A DNA stretch of 59,354 nt from Xanthobacteraceae bacterium (GTDB lineage Bacteria > Pseudomonadota > Alphaproteobacteria > Rhizobiales > Xanthobacteraceae): the NCBI GenBank assembly GCA_019746355.1, contig JAIESC010000038.1:1-59354 (forward strand), in the 5' to 3' direction. The position numbers were made by a program, and so were the translations under genes. Shown here piece by piece: positions 25,252 to 34,281 of the stretch; positions within the stretch are counted from its first letter, which is position 1; every line of letters starts with the position of its first letter. Under the pieces are notes generated by a model. That model saw only the letters and a list, made by a program, of their open reading frames with translations, was not told the origin of the DNA and made no database searches.

Positions 25252-27284
25252 GGCAACCGCGCCGCCGTTTGCCTGACCACGTTGACCTGGCGCATCATGC
25301 CGGTCTCCATGTGGTAGAGCAGATGGCAGTGGAAAGCCCACGGTCCCTCCGCATCGGCCGGGATGTCGACGTCGAGCGTGGTGCCCGGTTTGATGTTGAC
25401 CGTGTGCTTCACCGGGTTGCGCACGCCGTTCCCGACTTCCGGTAGCATCCAGGTGCCATGGATGTGCATCGGATGGTTCATCATCGTTTCGTTGATGAAG
25501 CGGAATCGGGCGCGTTCGCCCAGGCGCAGGACGATCGGATCGGCCTCGCTGAACTTGCGTCCGTTGATCGACCAGAAGAACCTCTGCATGTTGCCGGTCA
25601 GACGGATCTCGATGATCCGGTCGTAGCGCTTGTACGGGTACGGCCTGAGAGGCTTGAGGTCCCGGTAGGACAGCACTCTTGTGCCCGGCGGCGCCCCGGT
25701 GTCATGCACGACCGGGTCCGGCATCCCGTGACCGGCGCCCCGTCCGACGCTCAGCATGTCTTCGGCCCCCTGTTCCGCGATGGGCTCCGCGGGGCCGGCG
25801 TGACCCATGCCGGATGGTTGCTGCCGTGCGGCCGCAGGCCTCCGTGGCATGCCTTGCATGCTGCCGTGATCCGGAGCCGCCGTCGGCGCGTGAGCCGGCG
25901 GCATGTCTTCGCGCGCCATGGCTTCTCCGGCCGCGGCGCCGTGCTTCATCCCGGGCATGCTGGGCGCGACGGGCGCCTTCTTCTTCGTCCCTTGCCCGTT
26001 GCCCTTGCTGCGCTCCATCCCGGGCATGTCGCCGTGAGCCGGCGTGACACCTCCCGGACGGCCGGGCTTCCTTGAACGGTCCATCCCGGGCATGTCTTCC
26101 ATGCCGTCCATGCCGACCGGGCTGGGCGGCACGACATGCCCCGGCATGTCCTGCTCCGGACGCAGCGTCCCGCGGTCGAGACCGGTGGGGCCCGGGTTCA
26201 TGGCCATCTCGGACATCGAGACCAGACGACGCGGACGGTGCGGCGGCAGGCTCCCGATCATCCCGGGGCGCGGTGCAAGCGTGGCACGTGCAAAGCCCGT
26301 ACGATCCATGGCCTCAGCGACAATCGTGTAGGCCTTGTCTTCGGCAGGCTGCACGATGACGTCGTAGGTCTCGGCAATCGCAATGCGGAATTCATCGACC
26401 TGCACCGGATGCACGTTGTTGCCGTCGGCCTGCACCACGGTCATGCGGAGCCCCGGGATGCGAACGTCGAAATAGGTCGACGTCGCAGCGTTGATGAATC
26501 GGAGACGCACGCGTTCGCCGGGCCGGGCCAATACGGTGAAATTCCGGTCGGGTGGACGTCCGTTCACGAGGAACGTGTATCCCGACACGTCGGAGACATC
26601 GGTCGGCTCCATCCGCATCAGGCTCCAGGTGATCCGATCGTTGATGATGGCCTGCCGTGCTTTCGCGTCCGGCGCGCTGCTCAATTCCTTGAACAGCCCG
26701 ACCAATGTCCGCCGGTTGAAATTGTACCAGCTGCTGTCGGACTTGAGGTTCCTGACGATCCGGTTGGGATTCTCGTCGGTCCAGTCCGAAAGCATGATCA
26801 CGTAGTCCCGGTCGTACGCGAATGGTTCTCGCCCGCGTGGCTCGACGATGAGCGGCGCGTAGACCCCGAGCTGTTCCTGTTCACCCGACGAATGGCTGTG
26901 GAACCAGTAGGTGCCCGCCTGCCGGACCTTGAAGCGGTAGGTGAATGTCTCGCCGGGTCTGATGCCGTCGCCAAAGCCGGGTGAAATGCCCGGAACGCCG
27001 TCCATTTCCGGGGGAACGATAAGGCCATGCCAGTGGATCGAGGCGTTCTCGTCCAGGCGGTTGGTGACATGGATCACCGCATCTTCGCCTTCCTTGAGCC
27101 GGAGCACCGGCCCCGGAAGCTGGCCGTTGATCAGCATGCCGACGCGCTCGCGCCCCGTGATGTTGACGGCACGGCGCTCGATGACGATCTGGTGGGTTGC
27201 CGCCGATAGCGATCCGCACTGAAGCGCGAGGCCGAGCAGGAAGACCGCGCCGTTTACGATGCGGCGCCAAGTTGCCACGCGCAT
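25248..27284 (-). CDS. copA: Copper resistance multicopper oxidase CopA
   Basis: A 678-residue periplasmic multicopper oxidase. Copper ligands are visible in HWHG, WFHSHS, HPMHIHG and HCHLLYHMETGM, giving complete type 1, 2 and 3 sites. Between residues about 360 and 520 lies a Met/His/Pro-rich insert with repeated MPGM and MEDMPGM units that should bind Cu(I). The leader (MRVATWRRIVNGAVFLLGLALQ) is Sec-like; many CopA proteins use Tat with SRR, so folding before export is less certain. GGGAGA lies before the ATG. Confidence 0.95.
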   Translation of the reverse strand: MRVATWRRIVNGAVFLLGLALQCGSLSAATHQIVIERRAVNITGRERVGMLINGQLPGPVLRLKEGEDAVIHVTNRLDENASIHWHGLIVPPEMDGVPGISPGFGDGIRPGETFTYRFKVRQAGTYWFHSHSSGEQEQLGVYAPLIVEPRGREPFAYDRDYVIMLSDWTDENPNRIVRNLKSDSSWYNFNRRTLVGLFKELSSAPDAKARQAIINDRITWSLMRMEPTDVSDVSGYTFLVNGRPPDRNFTVLARPGERVRLRFINAATSTYFDVRIPGLRMTVVQADGNNVHPVQVDEFRIAIAETYDVIVQPAEDKAYTIVAEAMDRTGFARATLAPRPGMIGSLPPHRPRRLVSMSEMAMNPGPTGLDRGTLRPEQDMPGHVVPPSPVGMDGMEDMPGMDRSRKPGRPGGVTPAHGDMPGMERSKGNGQGTKKKAPVAPSMPGMKHGAAAGEAMAREDMPPAHAPTAAPDHGSMQGMPRRPAAARQQPSGMGHAGPAEPIAEQGAEDMLSVGRGAGHGMPDPVVHDTGAPPGTRVLSYRDLKPLRPYPYKRYDRIIEIRLTGNMQRFFWSINGRKFSEADPIVLRLGERARFRFINETMMNHPMHIHGTWMLPEVGNGVRNPVKHTVNIKPGTTLDVDIPADAEGPWAFHCHLLYHMETGMMRQVNVVRQTAARLP

Positions 27285-27760
27285 ACCATATCTCCCACGC
27301 GGACGCTTTCAGCGCGCGTACTGCGGATGCAAAGTCAGCGATCCACGAATACCCAGAGCCGGCCGGGCGGTCTTTAACTCACATTAAATTTTCGACGACG
27401 GCCGGCGGCCCGGAAATCGCCTGCCCCGTGCAGACTTCGGATTCCGCAGCCGGGCGGGACTCCGCGAACGGACCGGCTGCGGGCCACCCGTAGATGAGCC
27501 GGAAGATTGCTTCCCGCATTCTCGACCTGCCGCTCCTCGAGATCGACAATCCGCTGTCCGGCCTCCTTCAGCGCGGGGCTGCCCTCAAGGCATGGACTTT
27601 TGATGCAGATTAAACCTGAAACCCTGGTCCTGGGATAAGCGTGGCGCATGAAGAGCACGGTCATTACAGGGGTGCTGGCGGATGCCGCACGGAACGACAA
27701 CCGGCGGCACCGAGCTCTGCAGCCACCGCTGTTCGCCACCGCTTGATCAGGGGCCGGGGG
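27285..27760. other. 476-base divergent intergenic region, copA / HlyD
   Basis: No convincing gene. It separates copA (leftward) from the HlyD-RbbA-YhhJ operon (rightward), so it should hold both promoters. An AT-rich patch lies at 27375-27395, and an imperfect FNR-like box at 27600-27613. A plus-strand frame continues upstream of the HlyD start from 27641 but looks non-coding. Confidence 0.6.
27600..27613. promoter_or_regulatory. Imperfect FNR/FixK-like box
   Basis: TTGATgcagATTAA matches the dyad TTGAT-N4-ATCAA at nine of ten positions. It lies about 150 bases upstream of the HlyD-family start. Occurrence by chance is possible. Confidence 0.35.
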
Positions 27761-28747
27761 ATGCGCGTTGCGCCAATCATGGTTGCGGTCCTTGCGGTCA
27801 CCGGAGCTGCAGGCGGTTACGCATACTGGCTGCAGGACCAGGCGGGACGGGTTCCTGCTGGTCTGGCACGCGCCAATGGCCGCATAGAAATCGAACGTGC
27901 CGACGTTGCAAGCAAGCTTGCGGGCCGGATCGCCGAAGTGCGCGTCAACGAGGGGGCATTCGTCAAAAAGGGAGACGTCCTGGTCCAAATGGACACGACG
28001 GAAATCCTCGCCCAGCTGGCGGCGGCAAGGGCGGAGGTAAACCGTTCGCAGCAGGGGATCGCCCGCGCTCGCGCGGACATTGCGCTGCGGGAGGCGGAAT
28101 TGAAGCTCGCCGAAGCCGACCTCAGACGCGTCGTCGAACTTGCGCGTACCAACATCGCGACACAGGCGGAGCTGGACCGCCGCACCGCGCAGCGGGACGT
28201 TTCGAAGGCTGCGCTCGAGGGAGCGGCCGTCGCAATCGAGGACGCGAAAGCGGCAAAGGATGTCGCCGAGGCCGTGGTTGCGCAGATCGAGGCCACGGTC
28301 GCCGACATGGTCCTGAAAGCGCCGGTGTCGGGACGGGTCGAATACCGTCTTGCCCAGGCTGGCGAGGTGGTCGCTTCCGGAGGGCGTGTCCTGACGCTGC
28401 TCGATCTTTCGGATGTCCACATGACCATCTTTCTCCCGATCAGCGAGGCCGGCCGCGTCGAGCTCGGCTCCCAGGCGCGGATCGTTCTCGATGGCGCTCC
28501 TGAGTACGTCGTGCCGGCGAACGTCATCTTCATTGCGGCCGAAGCGCAGTTCACGCCGAAATACGTGGAGACCGCGAATGAGCGCGAAAAACTGATGTAC
28601 AGGATCAAGCTGCACATCGATCCGCAGCTCCTCGAAACATACCGCGGCCATGCGAAAGCCGGCATGACCGGCAACGCCTTCGTTAAAATCCGCTCGGGCG
28701 CGCAGTGGCCGGCCAACCTCGCACCGAGGCTGCCGAATGCCCATTGA
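27761..28747 (+). CDS. HlyD-family membrane-fusion protein (YhiI type)
   Basis: A 328-residue periplasmic adaptor. The ATG at 27761 follows a GGGGCCGGGGG run. A signal anchor (APIMVAVLAVTGAAGGYAYWL) is followed by the biotinyl-lipoyl half-motif (GRIAEVRVNEGAFVKKGDVL), a long Ala/Glu-rich coiled coil (about residues 90-175) and the second half-motif (APVSGRVEYRLAQAGEVV). Its end overlaps the RbbA start by 11 bases, so it belongs to the ABC-2 exporter operon. It should link the inner-membrane ABC protein to an outer-membrane channel that is not encoded here. Confidence 0.92.
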   Translation: MRVAPIMVAVLAVTGAAGGYAYWLQDQAGRVPAGLARANGRIEIERADVASKLAGRIAEVRVNEGAFVKKGDVLVQMDTTEILAQLAAARAEVNRSQQGIARARADIALREAELKLAEADLRRVVELARTNIATQAELDRRTAQRDVSKAALEGAAVAIEDAKAAKDVAEAVVAQIEATVADMVLKAPVSGRVEYRLAQAGEVVASGGRVLTLLDLSDVHMTIFLPISEAGRVELGSQARIVLDGAPEYVVPANVIFIAAEAQFTPKYVETANEREKLMYRIKLHIDPQLLETYRGHAKAGMTGNAFVKIRSGAQWPANLAPRLPNAH

Positions 28748-31499
28748 TCGGAAGCCGGCGGTTCGGGCTGATCAGGTCGGTCATCGGTACGGCGGCAGGA
28801 TCGCGTTGGAGGGCATTGGCCTGTCGATACCGGCCGGAGCAAGCGTGGCGTTCATAGGACCTGACGGAGTGGGCAAGTCGACGCTGCTCGCACTGCTCGC
28901 CGGCGTCAAACGCATTCAATCCGGCTCCATGACCGTGCTCGGCGGGGACATGTCGTCCCGGAAGCATCGCGATACGGTGGCTCCGCGCATCGCATACATG
29001 CCTCAAGGGCTGGGACGCAACCTCTATCCGACCCTTTCCGTCGCCGAGAACATCGACTTCTTCGGCCGTCTGTATGGCCAGTCCGACCGCGAACGCCGGT
29101 GGCGAACCGCACGTCTGCTCGCTGCCACCGGTCTTGATCCGTTTCCGGACCGGCCCGCCGGCAAATTGTCTGGCGGGATGAAGCAGAAGCTCGGCCTCTG
29201 CTGCGCACTGGTCCACGATCCCGACCTCCTGATCCTCGACGAGCCGACAACCGGCGTCGACCCGCTCTCCCGTCGGCAATTCTGGAGCCTCGTGGACAAC
29301 ATGGCTGCTGAAAGGCCCGGCACCACCCTGTTGGTGGCCACCGCCTACATGGAAGAGGCTGCGCGGTTCGGCCACGTCGTTGCGATGGACGAGGGCAGGA
29401 TCATCGCCGCCGGCGATCGCGCGAACATCCTTGACCGGGCGAACGCAAAGACGCTGGAGGAAGCCTACACCCGGCTTCAGCGTCCCGAGCGCCGTGGTGA
29501 GCGCGGGTCGTTCGTCATTCCGCCGCTGCGGCGCAATGCAGGTGCTCCGGCAATTGTCGCCGAGGGACTGACGATGCGTTTCGGCGAGTTCACCGCCGTC
29601 GATCACGTGAGCTTCGGGATCGAGCGAGGCGAAATTTTCGGATTTCTCGGTCCGAACGGTTGCGGAAAGACGACCACGATGAAGATGCTCGCGGGACTGC
29701 TGCCTGCAAGCGACGGACACGCGGTGCTCCTGGGCAAACCCGTCAACGCGCAGGACATCTCCAACAGGATGCGTGTGGGCTACGTGTCGCAGTCGTTTTC
29801 GCTGTACGAGGAAATCAGCGTGCGTGCGAATCTGCAGTTGCATGGACACCTGTACCGTATCCCTGCGGAGGAGCTGGACGCCCGCGTCGAAGCGGATCTT
29901 GTCCGCTACGGGCTCGCGGGCATGGCCGACGTCCTGCCTTCCGCACTGCCGCTCGGCATGCGTCAACGGCTGCAGCTTGCCGCTGCCTGCCTGCATCGGC
30001 CGGAGGTGCTGATCCTCGACGAGCCGACTTCCGGTGTCGATCCGGCCGCCCGCGACCGGTTCTGGCGTCTGCTGGTCGAGATGTCCCGCCGGGACGGCGT
30101 CACGATTTTCATATCGACGCACTTCATGAACGAAGCGGCGCGCTGCGACCGGATCTCGTTGATGCATGCCGGCCGGGTTCTCGCCGTCGGCAGTCCGGAG
30201 GAGTTGCAACGGAACCACGCCGCTGCCAGCCTCGAAGACGCGTTCATATCCTATCTGGTGGAAGCCGTGCCGCATGCCGGCCGCGGCGCCCCCCCTCCAC
30301 CTGAGCGGAAGCCACCGGCCCCATCCGACGTCCGTGAGCTCGGCGAAGCCGTCCGGGTCCGCGCCTCCATCAAGGCGTCCCTGCTGCGGACCTGGGCTTT
30401 CGCGCGGCGCGAAGCCTTGGAGGTTGGAAGGGACCGTGTCCGGCTGGCATTCGCGCTGCTCGGCCCGCTTCTCCTCATGGCAGCATTCAGCTACGGCATC
30501 TCGTTCGACATCGAAAACATCCGCTATGCGGTGCTTGACCGCGACCAGTCGCTGGAGAGCCGCTCGTTTCTCGATCAGTTTGCCCATTCGCGCTATTTCG
30601 CAGAGCAACGACCGCTCAAGGACGAGTTCGAAATCGATCGCCGTCTTCGGTCCGGCGAGCTGCGGTTTGCCATCGATGTCGCTCCCGGATTCGGCCGCGA
30701 CCTTCTGCAGCAACGCCGTCCGCAAGTGAGCTTCTGGCTCGACGGCGGCAACACGTTCCCAGCGGAGACCGCCCGCGCCTACATCCAGGGGGTCGTCCTG
30801 GCCTACGCGTCCGACCGGTACCGCCGCGCATTCGGCAAAGCCCGCGACCGGCTGCCTATCAATATCGAGCCGCGTTTCCGGTACAATCAGGATTTTCGCA
30901 GCGTGTTCGCCATCACCCCCGGGACCATCATGCTTCTGCTGGTCGTATTTCCAGCGATGCTGACTGCGCTCGGGGTCGTTCGGGAGAAGGAGCTGGGCTC
31001 GATCACGAACGTCTACGCGTCGCCCGCCGCGGTCGGAGAATATCTCGTCGGCAAGCAGGTCCCCTACATTGCGATAGGCCTTCTCAGTTTTGTCAGCCTC
31101 GTGGCGCTGGCGTCCGGCGTTCTCGGCGTCGTCCCGAAAGGATCATTGCTCGCCCTGACGGCCGCGGCATCCGTCTACATATTCGCCGCAACGGCATTCG
31201 GTCTCCTCGTCTCGGCATTTGTCACGACGCAGGTCGCCGCGATCTTCGGCACCGCAATCCTGACCGCGATGACCGCCGCGCATTATTCGGGCTTCCTTTT
31301 TCCGGCATCGACCCTCGAAGGGCCCGGACGCGTGATGGGACTTTCGTTTCCCGCACTCTGGTTCCAGACCGTGAGCCTCGGCGTCTTTGCCAAGGGTCTC
31401 GACGGATCCGCCTTCATCCGGGAAATCAGCGTGCTTTCCGGATTCGGCGTTGTCTTTCTCCTGCTCGCCCGCCTTTCGGTCCGCAAGCAGGGAGTCTGA
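28737..31499 (+). CDS. rbbA: RbbA-like fused ABC transporter (two ATPases plus permease)
   Basis: A 920-residue protein with ATPase 1 (Walker A GPDGVGKST near residue 40, signature LSGGMKQKL, Walker B LLILDEPTTGVDP), ATPase 2 (Walker A GPNGCGKTT near 305, LPLGMRQRL in the signature position, LILDEPTSGVDP) and a C-terminal ABC-2 permease with about six helices (residues 575-915). The second signature lacks the canonical SGG, so one composite ATP site may be weak. This layout matches RbbA/YhiH. It sits between HlyD and YhhJ genes, as in other yhiI-rbbA-yhhJ operons. Substrate unknown. Confidence 0.93.
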   Translation: MPIDRKPAVRADQVGHRYGGRIALEGIGLSIPAGASVAFIGPDGVGKSTLLALLAGVKRIQSGSMTVLGGDMSSRKHRDTVAPRIAYMPQGLGRNLYPTLSVAENIDFFGRLYGQSDRERRWRTARLLAATGLDPFPDRPAGKLSGGMKQKLGLCCALVHDPDLLILDEPTTGVDPLSRRQFWSLVDNMAAERPGTTLLVATAYMEEAARFGHVVAMDEGRIIAAGDRANILDRANAKTLEEAYTRLQRPERRGERGSFVIPPLRRNAGAPAIVAEGLTMRFGEFTAVDHVSFGIERGEIFGFLGPNGCGKTTTMKMLAGLLPASDGHAVLLGKPVNAQDISNRMRVGYVSQSFSLYEEISVRANLQLHGHLYRIPAEELDARVEADLVRYGLAGMADVLPSALPLGMRQRLQLAAACLHRPEVLILDEPTSGVDPAARDRFWRLLVEMSRRDGVTIFISTHFMNEAARCDRISLMHAGRVLAVGSPEELQRNHAAASLEDAFISYLVEAVPHAGRGAPPPPERKPPAPSDVRELGEAVRVRASIKASLLRTWAFARREALEVGRDRVRLAFALLGPLLLMAAFSYGISFDIENIRYAVLDRDQSLESRSFLDQFAHSRYFAEQRPLKDEFEIDRRLRSGELRFAIDVAPGFGRDLLQQRRPQVSFWLDGGNTFPAETARAYIQGVVLAYASDRYRRAFGKARDRLPINIEPRFRYNQDFRSVFAITPGTIMLLLVVFPAMLTALGVVREKELGSITNVYASPAAVGEYLVGKQVPYIAIGLLSFVSLVALASGVLGVVPKGSLLALTAAASVYIFAATAFGLLVSAFVTTQVAAIFGTAILTAMTAAHYSGFLFPASTLEGPGRVMGLSFPALWFQTVSLGVFAKGLDGSAFIREISVLSGFGVVFLLLARLSVRKQGV

Positions 31500-32632
31500 T
31501 GATGCGTCGCTGGTTCGCCAACGTCTTCCATCTGGGCGTCAAGGAATTCGCCAGCCTTTCGCGCGACGTCGTGATGGTCGCGTTGATCGTCTATGTCTTC
31601 ACGCTCGCCGTCTACTCCGAGGCAACGGCCATGAGGACCGACGTGAGCAACGCCGCGGTTGCTGTCGTCGACGCCGATCAATCGACCTTGTCGTCACGGA
31701 TCAAGGATGCCCTGCAGCCGCCGTATTTCCGGACGCCGCGCGAAATCGACCGCGCCGAACTCGACCGGTTGATGGATAAGGGCCTTTACATCTTCGTCCT
31801 GGAAATGCCTCCTCGGCTCGAAGCCGATCTCTTGGCGGGCCGAAGTCCGTCGATCCAGATCAACGTGGATGCGACGGCGGTGACCCAGGCGGCGGTGGGG
31901 ACCGCCTACATCCGGGAAATCATCGTCCGCGAAACGGCCGGGTTCCTCAGGCAACGAGGCGCCGAAGTGGCAGCTCCCATCGAGCCGGTCGTCCGCGCAT
32001 TGTTCAACCAAAATCTCGAAGCGATCCGCTTCACGGCCAGCATGGGCGTCATCAACAACGTCACCATTCTGGCCATCATCCTGGTCGGCGCTGCGGTCAT
32101 GCGCGAAAGGGAGCGCGGCACCATCGAACACCTGCTGGTGATGCCCGTGCGGCCGAGCGAGATCGCTGCGGCAAAGATCTGGTCGAACGGCCTCGTCATT
32201 CTCCTGGCCGCGGCATTCTCCCTTCACGTGGTGGTTCACGCGATCCTGCAGGTACCGATTGTTGGTTCGGTGGAATTGTTCCTTGCCGGAGCGGCAATCT
32301 ACCTGTTTGCGGTGATGTCGCTCGGCATCCTGCTCGCGACGATCGCGAATTCGATGCCCCAGTTCGCGTTGCTGTCCATACCGGTCTTTGTGCTCATGTT
32401 CCTGCTGTCGGGCACGTTCACGCCGTTCGAAAGCATGCCGGCGTTGCTGCAGGACATCATGTATGTCTCGCCGTCGACGCACTTCGTGCGATTCGCCCAG
32501 GCCGTCCTGTACCGTGGGGCCGGCATGACGGTCGTATGGCGGGATCTCGCGATCATGGCGGTTCTGGGCGGTGTGTTTCTTTTCGCTGCCCTGTCGCGCT
32601 TCAAGGCCGTGCTCGCCAAGCAGGCTCTTTGA
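31499..32632 (+). CDS. ABC-2 permease, YhhJ family
   Basis: A 377-residue integral membrane subunit: an N-terminal helix (VVMVALIVYVFTLAVYSEA), a large periplasmic domain (residues about 50-175, DADQSTLSSRIKDAL), then five hydrophobic segments with the MRERERGTIEHLLVMPVRPSEI motif typical of ABC-2 permeases. The start overlaps the RbbA stop (TGATG). It would pair with the permease half of RbbA. Confidence 0.93.
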   Translation: MMRRWFANVFHLGVKEFASLSRDVVMVALIVYVFTLAVYSEATAMRTDVSNAAVAVVDADQSTLSSRIKDALQPPYFRTPREIDRAELDRLMDKGLYIFVLEMPPRLEADLLAGRSPSIQINVDATAVTQAAVGTAYIREIIVRETAGFLRQRGAEVAAPIEPVVRALFNQNLEAIRFTASMGVINNVTILAIILVGAAVMRERERGTIEHLLVMPVRPSEIAAAKIWSNGLVILLAAAFSLHVVVHAILQVPIVGSVELFLAGAAIYLFAVMSLGILLATIANSMPQFALLSIPVFVLMFLLSGTFTPFESMPALLQDIMYVSPSTHFVRFAQAVLYRGAGMTVVWRDLAIMAVLGGVFLFAALSRFKAVLAKQAL

Positions 32633-32690
32633 AACCTGCGGAACTGGACCTCGACGTCTCCCGTCCCGCGCCGATGCTCGCGTCAGGCAC

Positions 32691-33461
32691 CTAACCCGGC
32701 GCGTTGCGGCCGGTCCAGGCGAAGGCCGTCTGGGCGTCGACCCGGGCCACGTCGACGAGCTTGTCGGGATTGAGGATGCGCAGGCGCTTGTAGTGAAACT
32801 CGAGGATTCCTTCGGCGCGGAGGCCGTGCAGGATCCTGTTGACATGCACGCCGGTGAGACCGGTCATGTCGCCGATATGTTCCTGTGTCAGCGGCAGATG
32901 CATCTCCTCGCTGCGGTATGCGGGCCATTGCATGCGGCTCCGGACGAACAGCTCGAGCAGCGCCCGGGCGACCCGTTGGCGCGCCGGGCGGCGGCCGATG
33001 CTGGACAGATGGTCGTAAGCGAGGTTGCGCTCGCGCCAGACGGTCTGCAGGAGGCGCAACCCGATGCCGGGATGGTGTTCGATCAGCGGCTCGAGCCTTT
33101 CGTGCGGAATCAGGCAGACCGTGACATCCGTCAATGCCTCGGCGCCGTACACCGCCATCCGGCCCGGGGACAATCCGAGAAGCGCGCCGGGCAGCGCGAA
33201 ATTGAGAATCTGGCGCCCGCCGTCGTCGACGAGATCGTACAGCAGCACCCATCCTTCGACGAGATGATGGATTGCATCGCACCGTTCGGTCGGACGGAAC
33301 AGCGCTTGTCCCGCCTTGATGGTGCGATCGCCGGATTTGTAGCCCGCGATGATGCCTTGCACCTTCGGTGCGCAGTCCCGGCACAGGCCTTCGATGCTTG
33401 CCCGGCACGCCTTGCAATCGACGGGAAGTCTGCCCGACCTCCCCTTCGGAAGAACTGCCAT
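32691..33461 (-). CDS. Crp/Fnr regulator with FNR-type cysteine set
   Basis: A 256-residue Crp/Fnr protein. The N-terminus carries Cys16-x2-Cys19-x7-Cys27 (and Cys30), the spacing of FnrN/FNR cluster ligands, and Cys116 lies in VTVCLIP, aligning with FNR Cys122 (VCEIP). This is the full set for an oxygen-labile [4Fe-4S] cluster. The C-terminal winged helix has HIGDMTGLTGVHVNRILHGL; the FNR recognition residues E-x2-SR are not conserved (V-x2-NR), so its DNA site may differ from a standard FNR box. It lies downstream of the ECF gene on the same strand, separated by about 130 bases. Confidence 0.92.
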   Translation of the reverse strand: MAVLPKGRSGRLPVDCKACRASIEGLCRDCAPKVQGIIAGYKSGDRTIKAGQALFRPTERCDAIHHLVEGWVLLYDLVDDGGRQILNFALPGALLGLSPGRMAVYGAEALTDVTVCLIPHERLEPLIEHHPGIGLRLLQTVWRERNLAYDHLSSIGRRPARQRVARALLELFVRSRMQWPAYRSEEMHLPLTQEHIGDMTGLTGVHVNRILHGLRAEGILEFHYKRLRILNPDKLVDVARVDAQTAFAWTGRNAPG

Positions 33462-33592
33462 CCGTTCACGCCCGGCACGCTACGGACGAAGCCCTCGTCC
33501 GGGGGGAGCGGGTGGCAGGCGGCTCGCCAAGGCGTCCGAGAGTTCGGCTCCGGCGATGTTCCGCCGGGACGGGAAAACACCTCTCCTCTTGT

Positions 33593-34252
33593 CTATGACG
33601 TTCGGGCCTTGGTCCGGATTACACCTTTGCCGGTCCGGACGCGCACCGGGGCTCGACGGCGTCCGGACCGCAACCGCTTGGTGTATTCGCATCCGCAGTC
33701 GAAATACCCGTGCACGGGGCACGTCTCGCACGTCTGCGTCAGCGCGCGGTGCAACGCCTGCCGGGCGCGGTGGAGGCGGACGGTGAGATTTCCCGGAGTC
33801 AGGCCCAGGTCGGCGGCAACGCTTTCCCGCGTCTCGCCTTCCAATTCCACGCGGCGCAGCACGTCCGCGTATTCCGGCTTGAGCAGCGGAAGTATCCTTG
33901 CAAGGCACTTGCAGACGACGTCGTCGATCTCCTCCGTCAAGGACGGAGCCGCCGCGTCCTTCCGGCCGAAGTCGGCTTCGGCGCGCATGCGCACCGCGTT
34001 GCGCCGCCAGTGATCGCTCAGGGCGCTCTGCAGCACACGCCGCAGCCAGACGACTGCGCTTTCCTCCTTCCGCAACTGGGAAGCATGGGCGACGACCCGG
34101 AGGTAGAACTGCTGCATGACCTCCTCGGCCTCGCCATGGTTGCGCAGCCTGCGCCGGAGGAATTGCAGAAACGTTTTGTGGACCTGCCGCAACGTGTCCA
34201 TGGCCGCAGGAGTGAGCTTCCCGTCCGCTGCGTCCGGCTCTGTATTTTCCAT
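33593..34252 (-). CDS. ECF sigma factor of the CorE (ECF44-like) type
   Basis: A 219-residue sigma factor with region 2 (residues 15-90, EVMQQFYLRVVAHASQL, VVWLRRVLQSALSDHWRR) and region 4 (LKPEYADVLRRVELEG to VRLHRARQALHRAL). A CKC pair (Cys114, Cys116) sits in the linker and a Cys-rich tail follows region 4: CETCPVHGYFDCGC (Cys175, 178, 186, 188). Linker CxC plus such a tail is, from memory, the hallmark of CorE-type sigma factors, which respond directly to copper or cadmium without an anti-sigma factor; none is found nearby. An alternative GTG start at 34285 overlaps the upstream regulator. Confidence 0.88.
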   Translation of the reverse strand: MENTEPDAADGKLTPAAMDTLRQVHKTFLQFLRRRLRNHGEAEEVMQQFYLRVVAHASQLRKEESAVVWLRRVLQSALSDHWRRNAVRMRAEADFGRKDAAAPSLTEEIDDVVCKCLARILPLLKPEYADVLRRVELEGETRESVAADLGLTPGNLTVRLHRARQALHRALTQTCETCPVHGYFDCGCEYTKRLRSGRRRAPVRVRTGKGVIRTKARTS

Positions 34253-34281
34253 CTGACAGTCTGCCTCGCCTGACGCGAACC

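Noticed and set aside
25900..26240. Repeated CATGCC/CCGGGCATG units as a candidate array
   Set aside because: They encode the MPGM-type copper-binding repeats of CopA; no regular spacer structure as in CRISPR.
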